This document shows, one piece after another, positions 37,255-45,193 of a stretch of DNA of 64,000 bases (positions within the stretch are counted from its first letter, which is position 1; each line of letters opens with the position of its first letter). A model generated the notes under the pieces. That model was given only the letters and a program-made list of their open reading frames with translations, was not told the origin of the DNA and made no database searches. Made by a program: the position numbers and the translations under genes. The stretch covers positions 1,476,830 through 1,540,829 of the forward strand of contig NZ_CP064951.1 of NCBI RefSeq assembly GCF_011751945.2. The letters are read 5' to 3'. Origin of the DNA: Actinomyces sp. zg-332 (GTDB lineage: Bacteria; Actinomycetota; Actinomycetes; Actinomycetales; Actinomycetaceae).

Positions 37255-38517
37255 ATGAAAAGCACTCGTGCGCAAAAATTGTTGTTTTTAGTAGCTTTAT
37301 TTTGGTTAGCTATAATTCTTAGATCAATTATTGCAACCTTACCACCGGTCTTACCTACCGTACAGCACCAATTAAATCTATCTAACGAGCTTGCTGGTGC
37401 TACGACAACTATACCTTTGATATGCTTTGGGGTATTTGCTTTTGTTACACCTAGTATCCAAAAACGCCTAGGTATTACTGCATCTATGACTCTAGCTCTT
37501 GTTCTAATAACTATAGGTACTTTGATAAGAGCTTTACCTTATTCTTCAGTTCTGATTTTTTCTAGTTTATGTATTGGTATTGGAACTTCTATAGCAAATG
37601 TACTTTTTGCTGTAACATTGCGTGCACACTATCCACATAAAATTGCTTGGGCAATGGGGATTTTCACATTTATAGTCAACATCGGCTCAGGTATAGGGGC
37701 TATGTCAGTTCCTTTTCTGGTTTCTTATGGCTTTTCTTGGAATTTAGCTTTATCTCTATGGTCAATTCCATCAGTTTTGACAATATTTTTCTGGCTAATT
37801 TCTCATGCTGGAGTCATAAAACTTCCTAGCCTCAGGAAGAAAAAGAAATCTAAAAATTCAAATGAAGATTTTTATGTGCCAGATGGCAATGAAGAGAAAA
37901 TGGCTGAAGTTAAATATATACCTATGCGTGAACTTCTAGTAATGCCTTTGGCTTGGACAATAGCGTTATTTATGGGTATTCAAAGTTTAATTTACTATAA
38001 TTTTATGACTTGGCTACCTACTATATTCGAAAGCACAGGTTTTAGTGTAAAAACTAACAGTATATTATTCACGACTTTCAACACTATCGCTATATTCGGA
38101 TCTTTGCTTGCTCCATTTTTATTCAACGCTAAAAACTATAAACTCGCATCTACTGTTTTCTACGGAATATACATAATAACCGCTCTATGTTTCCCAATAG
38201 GTGGCACATTAGCAATTATTGCCAGTGTAATAGCTGGTATATGTCAGGGTGTAACTTACCCTGTTGGATTAACTTTGATAGCTTCTCATCCAGATAAAAC
38301 AATCATTTCTTCAATATCTGCCTTTACTCAAGGCGTAGGTTATATTATTGCAGCTATAGGTCCAATTCTTATGGGAGCTTTATATTCACTTTCAGGAAAT
38401 TGGTGGGTACCAACATTTTCAATTGTTATAGCTATGGTTTTGAACTGCTTATCGTTTATTATATGTAGAAAACAAATGAATGAAGCTAGTAAAAAGTACA
38501 ATATTTCAGAGCAATAA
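37255..38517 (+). CDS. MFS transporter, CynX/NimT-like
   Basis: 420 residues with 12 hydrophobic segments. The early LFWLAIILRSIIATLPPVLPT and LNLSNELAGATTTIPLICFG match the CynX/NimT branch of the major facilitator superfamily, proton-linked transporters of small anions or drugs. A basic and acidic loop (KKKKSKNSNEDFY to MAEV) divides the two halves. AGGGG precedes ATG 37255. It has its own 130-base upstream gap. The substrate is unknown. Confidence 0.85.
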   Translation: MKSTRAQKLLFLVALFWLAIILRSIIATLPPVLPTVQHQLNLSNELAGATTTIPLICFGVFAFVTPSIQKRLGITASMTLALVLITIGTLIRALPYSSVLIFSSLCIGIGTSIANVLFAVTLRAHYPHKIAWAMGIFTFIVNIGSGIGAMSVPFLVSYGFSWNLALSLWSIPSVLTIFFWLISHAGVIKLPSLRKKKKSKNSNEDFYVPDGNEEKMAEVKYIPMRELLVMPLAWTIALFMGIQSLIYYNFMTWLPTIFESTGFSVKTNSILFTTFNTIAIFGSLLAPFLFNAKNYKLASTVFYGIYIITALCFPIGGTLAIIASVIAGICQGVTYPVGLTLIASHPDKTIISSISAFTQGVGYIIAAIGPILMGALYSLSGNWWVPTFSIVIAMVLNCLSFIICRKQMNEASKKYNISEQ

Positions 38518-38596
38518 TAGCTAATAAATAACTTATTAGAGTGCATTAGCTAATAGTGAATGAAATTGTTTTTACAAAGTTCTATAATGTATATTT

Positions 38597-39706
38597 ATGT
38601 TCAGTATTTTTAAAAAAAACGAGAAATCCGATGATAATTGTCATAAAAATGCTTTATCGTACCCAAAAACTGAACATGCTTCAGACTCTAATATAGAAAT
38701 TTCAGATAAATTTTTCTTTGAAGAAAACTATAATTCTTTAGAAAATCCTACGAATACCGTCCCAGAGTTAAACTTATCGTCAGTTGATAGAAAAAAAATT
38801 AAAATATTAATAATGGTTACATTATTTGTAGTAACTATTTTCACTGTAATCTTAGGTTTTGACTACGAAAATGTTTTAAACGCTGCTAAAAAAGCTGACT
38901 ATTCTATGTTAGGGATTGCTTTCTTATTTTCACTAATTCCGTACTACGGAGCTTCTTTAGCTTTATTGGCGTTTACTCCTAAAAAAATAAAGCTATGGGA
39001 TACTATAGTCATGCATATTGCTGGGGGTGTTATTTCTCTGATAGCACCAGCTGGCCTTGGAATTATGGCTTTAAATGTAAGGTTTTTACATAAACATAAA
39101 ATAAGTATGGCTCTAAGTGTTGCTATTGTTATCTTGTCTCAAACCATACCATTATTCACCCTTGTTTCTTTAATCCTTATTGCTTGTATAGTTTCAAGCT
39201 CTTATCCTGAGTTTTCTCTACCTTGGGGAGCAATAGCTATTGGTGTCGGATTTTTTGTATTAGTGGTTTTATCTATTTTTGCTTATCCACCTTTCTATAA
39301 TTGGTTCAAAACTAAGCTTTCTAGCTACTATGCACAAGTAAAACCTCTATTTACTTGGGTTCTTAAAGACCCTAAACGTTTACTATTTGGTGTTTTGGGA
39401 AGTCTTATTGTGACTCTAGGCTATGCCACTTCCTTTTATTTTGTTTTATGCGCTTTTACTAGTAACTATTCTTATGCTTCAATTTTTATAGCTTTTGTAA
39501 CTGCCAATCAAGTCGGTTCTTCATTACCTTCTCCTGGAGGAATAGGAGGGGTAGAATTAGCTTTATCTGGTGCATTACGAATAATCGGTATTTCAACTGG
39601 TATTGCAGTTTCAACAGTGCTTTTATATAGAGTAATTTCTTTTTGGATACGTATACCGTTGGGATGGATTGCATTGCAATATTGTCAAAAGAAAGATTTA
39701 CTTTAG
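38597..39706 (+). CDS. Lysylphosphatidylglycerol-synthase-like membrane protein (UPF0104)
   Basis: 369 residues. After 70 polar residues come about eight membrane helices; NQVGSSLPSPGGIGGVELALSG near the C-terminus is the typical UPF0104/LPG-synthase membrane-domain signature. The soluble synthase domain of MprF is absent, so this is the stand-alone flippase-like domain. Members are linked to lipid or glycan transfer. It is followed 27 bases later by the CLC gene and is probably cotranscribed with it. Confidence 0.85.
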   Translation: MFSIFKKNEKSDDNCHKNALSYPKTEHASDSNIEISDKFFFEENYNSLENPTNTVPELNLSSVDRKKIKILIMVTLFVVTIFTVILGFDYENVLNAAKKADYSMLGIAFLFSLIPYYGASLALLAFTPKKIKLWDTIVMHIAGGVISLIAPAGLGIMALNVRFLHKHKISMALSVAIVILSQTIPLFTLVSLILIACIVSSSYPEFSLPWGAIAIGVGFFVLVVLSIFAYPPFYNWFKTKLSSYYAQVKPLFTWVLKDPKRLLFGVLGSLIVTLGYATSFYFVLCAFTSNYSYASIFIAFVTANQVGSSLPSPGGIGGVELALSGALRIIGISTGIAVSTVLLYRVISFWIRIPLGWIALQYCQKKDLL

Positions 39707-39733
39707 TTTTATGTAACAGAAAAGAGTCCACAA

Positions 39734-41029
39734 ATGAACAATGACGGTCATTTCAGTTATAAGTACAATGACTTTGTTACGTATCTAGTAGTTTGTCTTG
39801 TTGCTGGGCTTCTTGGAATTTTGACTGGATTGTTTACAGCTTTATGTGGGTATGTTTTATTAGAAATTACATATTTACGTTCTGAGCACTTATTTTATTT
39901 CTTGGCGTCCATGCCTATAGTTGCCTCTTTGCTAATTTGGGTGAGAAACCGCTTTATGCCCAGAAATGTTTTGAGTGACGTATTTAGAATATGTTGTCTC
40001 GGTACTAAAATAGAGCATATTCCATTTCGCTATATGCCTTTCATTATGATTGGTACTTGGACTAGTCATGTTGTCGGTGCGAGTGTTGGACGCGAAGGTG
40101 TTGCAATGCAAATTGGAGCCACTATTTCTGATGCTTTCACTAAACGTATAAAAGCACTGTATACTTTCAAAGAATTTGATCGTATACGTAAAACGTTGCT
40201 AGTTTGTGGGTTTGCAGCTGGGTTTGCTGGACTTTTTCATGTGCCTTTTGCCGCTATAGTTTTTGCTTTCGAGTTATTAATTGTTAATGATTTGTTTTTA
40301 TTTGCTATTATTCCAACTTTTTTATCTTCTTTTGTTTCTTTTGGAATTTCAACTTTAGTGGGTTTAAAAAAATTTGAGGTAGATTTTTCTGGAGTTGCTT
40401 TGCCTATTTTTTCGACTTCTGTAATTCTCAAATTAGTTTTCCTTGGAGTTTTATTTGGATTAATTGGTTTTTTATTTAGTGCTTTACTCAAAAATCTGAG
40501 ACGTTTTGTAGAAATAATACTACCTAATTCGTTATTTAGGATTTTTATTTCTTCCATCTTTTTAGCTCCACTCTTACTTTTTACTTTTCAAGGCCGCTAT
40601 ACGGGACTGGGAATAAATTTCATAAACGATGTATTTTTTAGTTCTAATCCACATATTTATTGGTTTGACTGGTGTTTAAAGTTGTTATTTACTGTTCTTT
40701 GTTTAGCTGCCGGCTTCTTTGGTGGGGAAGTGACTCCTTTGTTTTCAATAGGAGTATGTTTCGGGTTCTGGATAGGCTCAATCGTAGGGATATCACCAGT
40801 TTTATGTGCTGCTTTAGGTTTTGTAGCTGTTTTTGCTGCAGCCACTAATACTTTTTTAGGTGCAAGTATTTTAGCTTGGGAAATTTTTGGATTCCATGTT
40901 TTTGTTTTCGCTATATTCGTAACATTTTTCGCTTATCTAGTGAACTTTAACTATTCTATTTACTCTAATTTATTTATACGTGATAAAGATAGCTTAGGTT
41001 TTAGAAAGTTCTTCAAGCTAGGTATATAG
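39734..41029 (+). CDS. CLC-type anion transporter, CLC-F (fluoride/proton) subtype likely
   Basis: 431 residues with about ten membrane helices. The selectivity motifs are SVGREGVAMQIGATISD (GREG), GLFHVPFAAIVFAFE and GGEVTPLFSIGV. The GREG(x)AxQ and GGEVTPLF forms are those of fluoride-exporting CLC-F proteins rather than the usual GKEGPxVHIGA of chloride CLCs. The subtype call is inference from these motifs. No fluoride riboswitch is evident ahead of this gene or its upstream partner. Confidence 0.82.
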   Translation: MNNDGHFSYKYNDFVTYLVVCLVAGLLGILTGLFTALCGYVLLEITYLRSEHLFYFLASMPIVASLLIWVRNRFMPRNVLSDVFRICCLGTKIEHIPFRYMPFIMIGTWTSHVVGASVGREGVAMQIGATISDAFTKRIKALYTFKEFDRIRKTLLVCGFAAGFAGLFHVPFAAIVFAFELLIVNDLFLFAIIPTFLSSFVSFGISTLVGLKKFEVDFSGVALPIFSTSVILKLVFLGVLFGLIGFLFSALLKNLRRFVEIILPNSLFRIFISSIFLAPLLLFTFQGRYTGLGINFINDVFFSSNPHIYWFDWCLKLLFTVLCLAAGFFGGEVTPLFSIGVCFGFWIGSIVGISPVLCAALGFVAVFAAATNTFLGASILAWEIFGFHVFVFAIFVTFFAYLVNFNYSIYSNLFIRDKDSLGFRKFFKLGI

Positions 41030-41062
41030 CAATTTAAATACACTACTTTTACTTGTGGTTTT

Positions 41063-41079
41063 GCTAGTCCTAGCTTTTT
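41063..41079 (+). terminator. Small hairpin with T tract after the CLC gene
   Basis: GCTAG and CTAGC around a two-base loop, then TTTTT, 34 bases after the CLC stop. The stem is short, so this is a weak candidate. Confidence 0.4.
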
Positions 41080-41136
41080 ATGACTTTGAGTTTTATTTAA
41101 CTAAAACGACTCAACAATACGATTAATCGGTTACAA

Positions 41137-42483
41137 TTACGCTTCTTCTTTTGCCATGTTTGCAAATCTTGCAAAGTGTCCTTGAAATGCTACAGGAATC
41201 GTCCTAGTCTCACCGTTACGATGTTTAGCAACAATAATATCAGCCTCACCTGGACGAGCTGTCTCGTCAAAAACTTCAGGACGATGTAACAGCATAATCA
41301 CGTCAGCGTCCTGCTCCAAAGAACCAGATTCACGCAAATCAGCCATCATAGGTTTCTTATCAGTACGCTGTTCAGGTCCACGGTTAAGCTGAGCAACAGC
41401 AACAATAGGAATCTCTAACTGCTTAGCCAACAATTTCAAAGAACGTGAAAACTCTGAAACCTCTTGCTGACGAGATTCCACACGTTTACCAGAAGTCATA
41501 AGCTGTAAGTAGTCAACAACAATCAACTGTAAATTCTCTTGTTGTTTCAATCTTCTACACTTAGCCCTAATCTCATTCATAGACATATTAGGAGAATCAT
41601 CAATAAATAAAGGAGCGTCACTAACCCTAGACATCACTTCAGCAATCCTAGTCCAATCTCCTTCTTTCAAAGACCCTTTTCTAAGGGAGGATAAGAACAC
41701 TCGAGATTCAGCAGCTAGCATTCTCATCGTTATTTCTTGACGAGACATTTCAAGAGAAAAAATCACAGAAGCCATATTTTGACGAATAGATGCATAACGA
41801 CAAAAATCCAAAGCCAAAGTCGATTTACCCATAGCAGGACGAGCAGCAACAATAATCATTTGACCAGCTTGTAAACCACCAAGCAAAGCATCTAAATCAT
41901 TAAAACCAGTAGGCACACCCAAAATAGAATCTGTCTTACTACCATTTTTTTCAATCTCATCAATAGTAGACTCTAAGATAGCTCCAATCTTTACATAGTC
42001 TTCGCCAGATTTGTCATTAGTAACAGACAGAATCTCAGTCTGAGCCTCGTTAACAATAGCGTCAACCTCACTACCATCACACGAGTAGCCAAGCTGAGTA
42101 ATCCTAGTACCAGCTTGTACAAGCTTACGTAAAACAGATTGCTCTTTTACGATTCGAGCATAATACTCAGCATTCGTAGCAGTTGGAACACCAGCAATCA
42201 AAGTGTGTATATACTGAGCACCACCAATCTGTTCCAACTTACCAGCACGAGTAAGCTCAGCCACAACAGTAATAGCATCAGCAGGCTCACCTTTAGCATA
42301 AAGTCCTAAAATGACCTCAAAAATTACCTCATGAGCAGGCTTATAAAAATCCCCACCCCGAACTCTCTCAACAACATCAGCAATAGCGTCCTTAGACAAC
42401 AACATCGCACCCAAAACCGACTCCTCAGCCGCCAAATCCTGAGGAGGTAATCTGTCAAAAGAACTGTCAACAAAATCAACCAT
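41137..42483 (-). CDS. dnaB: Replicative DNA helicase DnaB
   Basis: 448 residues, the hexameric helicase at the replication fork. The N-terminal domain begins LPPQDLAAEESVLGAMLLSKDAI; the helicase core has GVPTGFNDLDALLGGLQAGQMIIVAARPAMGKSTLA (outline: GLQAGQ, PAMGKST) and later LIVVDYLQLM and the C-terminal RNGETRTIPVAFQG. The domain is continuous with no intein. It stands alone here, not behind rplI as in many bacteria. A dense cluster of DnaA boxes lies 114-182 bases ahead of its start. Confidence 0.97.
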   Translation of the reverse strand: MVDFVDSSFDRLPPQDLAAEESVLGAMLLSKDAIADVVERVRGGDFYKPAHEVIFEVILGLYAKGEPADAITVVAELTRAGKLEQIGGAQYIHTLIAGVPTATNAEYYARIVKEQSVLRKLVQAGTRITQLGYSCDGSEVDAIVNEAQTEILSVTNDKSGEDYVKIGAILESTIDEIEKNGSKTDSILGVPTGFNDLDALLGGLQAGQMIIVAARPAMGKSTLALDFCRYASIRQNMASVIFSLEMSRQEITMRMLAAESRVFLSSLRKGSLKEGDWTRIAEVMSRVSDAPLFIDDSPNMSMNEIRAKCRRLKQQENLQLIVVDYLQLMTSGKRVESRQQEVSEFSRSLKLLAKQLEIPIVAVAQLNRGPEQRTDKKPMMADLRESGSLEQDADVIMLLHRPEVFDETARPGEADIIVAKHRNGETRTIPVAFQGHFARFANMAKEEA

Positions 42484-42596
42484 AATAAACCTAAATGTAG
42501 TGCTATGTTAAAGACAAAGTACGTGTGTCACAACATATATCAACTATATATTATATCTAAATAATGTCTTTTGCTAGGAAGTTTTAACTAGTAACC

Positions 42597-42665
42597 TGTG
42601 GATAACTTTAGGATATTTGTGGATAAATAGGTATGTTTTCCACAGTTATGCACAAGTTATTCACA
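42597..42665. promoter_or_regulatory. Cluster of five DnaA boxes upstream of dnaB
   Basis: TGTGGATAA at 42597-42605 and 42618-42626 (perfect, reverse orientation), then TTTTCCACA at 42636-42644, TTATGCACA at 42646-42654 and TTATTCACA at 42657-42665 (all fitting TTWTNCACA, forward). Starts of the last three are 10 and 11 bases apart, one helical turn. The two perfect boxes point toward each other's group. AT-rich DNA follows to the tRNA. This density is much above chance and resembles an origin or a DnaA-controlled promoter. Confidence 0.75.
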
Positions 42666-42902
42666 TTCATAGATAAAATTACAATTAAAAATACGGAAAT
42701 TTGAAAAAATTACAATGGCGTAGTTTGTGTATAAAAAAACTTTATAGTATATTTCTAAATTCGTGATAAATATTTATCTAATAAGCTATTAATAAAAGCA
42801 CTGTAGCACTTAGGTAATGCGTAAAATAAAACAGAAAATGCTTATATAATTAGGCAACTTTGAATAAGCTAAAAAACAAGGTAGAATTTACTTGTTGAAA
42901 AT

Positions 42903-42978
42903 GCCACTTTAGCTCAGCTGGTAGAGCAATTCACTCGTAATGAATAGGTCGAGGGTTCGAGTCCCTTAAGTGGCTCCA
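42903..42978 (+). tRNA. tRNA-Thr (anticodon CGT)
   Basis: A complete cloverleaf with encoded CCA. Acceptor GCCACTT/AAGTGGC, D-arm AGCTCAGCTGGTAGAGCA, anticodon stem ATTCA/TGAAT with loop CTCGTAA (anticodon CGT), T-arm GGTTCGAGTCC. Unlike tRNA-Pro in this window, CCA is encoded (42976-42978). Confidence 0.96.
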
Positions 42979-43467
42979 CTTGTAAATCTCATTAACACAA
43001 ACTGTAAGTTGGACTGTTTTTACGTCTATTTCCTAAAATATTTCAATCCAAACCTACGATGGTAAAACAACGACAGTTATAATAATTTCGATTTTCTCAG
43101 AAAGATTTTCATTCTGTAAGGTTTTGTAGTTTTAACTAAATCCTAACGAATAAAATGTTATCCACTATCTACCCTAGTATAAAGCTACTTTATAGATAGG
43201 CTTATTCACAACCTATCTTTATCCCTCATAAGATAAGAAAATATATACCTCCTCCTTTTTAGCAACCTTTAACACTCCACATTATCTGTGGGTATCTAAC
43301 AAAACATTTTCTCATATCTGCATTACTTTAACGGAACTTAACAATTTTCTACACACTAACCAGACAACTTTATTCCATCATTACAAGCAATCTTCTTATA
43401 CAAATAACAAAGAAATAGAACATAAAGTTTAAAAACTCGAATAAATCAGCACACACTACAACACAGC
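42979..43467. other. Intergenic region with further DnaA-box-like sites, no gene
   Basis: About 490 bases between tRNA-Thr and the ClbS/DfsB-like gene. TTATCCACT (43158-43166, one mismatch) and TTATTCACA (43202-43210) fit loose DnaA boxes. No open frame or repeat was recognised. Confidence 0.5.
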
Positions 43468-43986
43468 TTAAAGCATATTCTTCTTCCATTTCCTGATTTT
43501 TGTCCTAAAAGTAGTAAAAGGAGCTATAGTATTTACTCGAATAAATTTCCAAACTTCCCAAACAGCTGTCTTTGTAGCTTCATCTGCCCACTTCCTCTGA
43601 TGAGGTTCAAAAAGTTCAGTTTCGCTCATGTTATCAACCATTACACAAATCTCAGCGACATTGTGATCAAGAATTTTTTTCAACTCTTTCAAAGACAAAT
43701 GTGCGTAAGTTTCATTAAACCATTTATATAGTTCTCCCAGCTGGTTCCATTTAAAATCTGCAGAAGGAGTTTTAACTTCTAAACCCGCCTTTTCGTCATT
43801 TTCCCATTTCAAAAGCAAAGTTGTCCATCCAACCTGATAAGCTAAATTTTCAGCAGGTGTTCTATCTATACCTTCACAAGAACTATCTTTCAAATGCTCT
43901 GGTACAACCTCGAATTCAAGTATATATTTTGCGTAAGCTTTTTCTATTTCACTCTTTAGCTCAGCCTTATTCTGATAACTCTTCAT
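43468..43986 (-). CDS. ClbS/DfsB family four-helix-bundle protein
   Basis: 172 residues from Met 43986 (an upstream ATG at 44025 adds 13 residues without a better ribosome-binding site). Family features: an N-terminal KSYQNKAELKSEIEKAYAKY helix, AENLAYQVGWTTLLLKWE, and a KWFNETYAHLSLKEL segment. ClbS and DfsB are helical proteins; ClbS gives resistance to the genotoxin colibactin, but most relatives have no known role. It sits in the accessory block behind tRNA-Thr beside a decayed ABC-F gene, so it may be acquired. Identity is by motif layout, not a search. Confidence 0.7.
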   Translation of the reverse strand: MKSYQNKAELKSEIEKAYAKYILEFEVVPEHLKDSSCEGIDRTPAENLAYQVGWTTLLLKWENDEKAGLEVKTPSADFKWNQLGELYKWFNETYAHLSLKELKKILDHNVAEICVMVDNMSETELFEPHQRKWADEATKTAVWEVWKFIRVNTIAPFTTFRTKIRKWKKNML

Positions 43987-44307
43987 ACTAATTACCATAC
44001 CCATTACTTGTGTTAAGTAAACCAACTATATACTATGACCAAAAGAAACGCTATAACTTTAATCTCATAAAAATTAGCAACAAAGTAAAGTATTTGCTAG
44101 ACTATCAGCTATGAAAATATACTTGTAATAATGAATAGTTAATTCATTCATACAATTTATCTCAAACCTTTATATAAAGAATCAACTGTTTATTTCTTAC
44201 TTACTTTACTTATTTGAAGTTTAAATTGTTAATCACAAATTATTTTTAACGCTTCATATCAAATCCTTAACCAGATTCCCTATTTAATAAAACTTGATGG
44301 GAGCATT

Positions 44308-44871
44308 ATGTCGTTAATCAAAATAAATAATCTTTATTATTCATCAGTTAAACCACTTTTTGAAAATGTAACTTTTTCCTTAGACACGAATTGGAAAACA
44401 GCAATAATTGGACGAAATAGAGTAGGAAAAAGTACTATTTTCAAGTTACTTTTAGGAGAAGTAGATTACGAAGGAACTATCAGCAAAAGTGTTGAATGTG
44501 AAAAGTTTCCATTCGTAATACCAATAAATAACAAGGATAAAAATGCAATTGAGTTATTCAATATACACAGCCCTTCTACACAAGAATGGAAATTTTTCAA
44601 AGAAACAAGCCTATTAGAACTAAATGAAAACCTTCTATTTCAGCCATTTAAAACACTATCTAAAGGTGAGCGAGCCAAAATTCTATTAGCAATATTATTC
44701 ACAAAAAATGGTTTTTACTATTAAACAAACCAATAAACTACGTTTATACAATTTCTAGAATCCAGAATACAGTTCGAAGAAATAATACTTTTAGCAGACC
44801 CCACAATGATTTTCATTGAACACGATAATGAATTTGCTCGTAAAATTGCTACGAAAATTATTGAGCTGTAA
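44308..44871 (+). pseudogene. Decayed ABC-F ATPase gene
   Basis: The intact frame (44308-44724) gives the first half of an ABC-F protein: MSLIKINNLYYSSVKPLFEN, Walker A GRNRVGKST and a signature LSKGERAKILLA. It then stops at TAA 44722, where reading one base over gives FLLLNKPINYV, a clear match to the Walker B/D-loop sequence FLLIDEPTNHLD. A loss of one T in the run before it explains the shift. Later, in a third frame, DPTMIFIEHDNEFARKIATKIIEL ends at 44871, as in the C-terminus of ABC-F proteins. Much of the middle is deleted. The remnant is of the Vga/Lsa-like type linked to antibiotic resistance. Confidence 0.82.
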
Positions 44872-45040
44872 AGCACAGTTTCAAGTTTGCTACCTTTGAA
44901 ATATTAGGTGCAGTCCAACACCTATAGTTTTATTACTTTTGTAACTTTAGATTGGTCAAAGTTTAAGTACTACACTGTAGTTTTGGATTGCTACAGTTTT
45001 AGTGTAAGGCTAGTGCCCCGTAATACTACCGTGTTATAAC

Positions 45041-45100
45041 GCTGATGGGCTGTAGCTTAGCTGATGAACTATTGCTTTAGCTGATGGGCAGGGCGTTTTA
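45041..45100. repeat. Three imperfect tandem repeats of about 20 bases
   Basis: Units 45041-45059, 45060-45079 and 45080-45100 each start GCTGATG and end in TTA (GCTGATGGGCTGTAGCTTA, GCTGATGAACTATTGCTTTA, then GCTGATGGGCAGGGCGTTTTA). They are more GC-rich than the surroundings. Confidence 0.55.
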
Positions 45101-45102
45101 AT

Positions 45103-45153
45103 AAAGTTGGGGAGCATTTGGGATAATTGTGTACCCGAATGCTCCCCAACTTT
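45103..45153. terminator. Very strong hairpin, likely bidirectional terminator
   Basis: AAAGTTGGGGAGCATT pairs perfectly with AATGCTCCCCAACTTT, and a further TGGG/CCCG extends the stem to about 20 bp with a loop of 11 bases; TTTTT follows on the plus strand. It separates the ABC-F remnant from the oppositely oriented hydrolase gene. Confidence 0.9.
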
Positions 45154-45193
45154 TTGACATAAACTAAGTTTGGCTTAGATTCAAGAAAATTGC

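Larger units (their letters stand above)
44872..45193. other. Intergenic region with three imperfect repeats and a terminator
   Basis: About 320 bases between the pseudogene and the hydrolase lipoprotein gene. It holds the GCTGATG repeats at 45041-45100 and the hairpin at 45103-45153, described separately. The rest shows no open frame. Confidence 0.5.

Noticed and set aside
42597..42902. Main chromosomal origin oriC at the dnaB array
   Set aside because: The rpmH-rnpA-yidC order puts oriC beyond the right edge; the array is reported only as origin-like.
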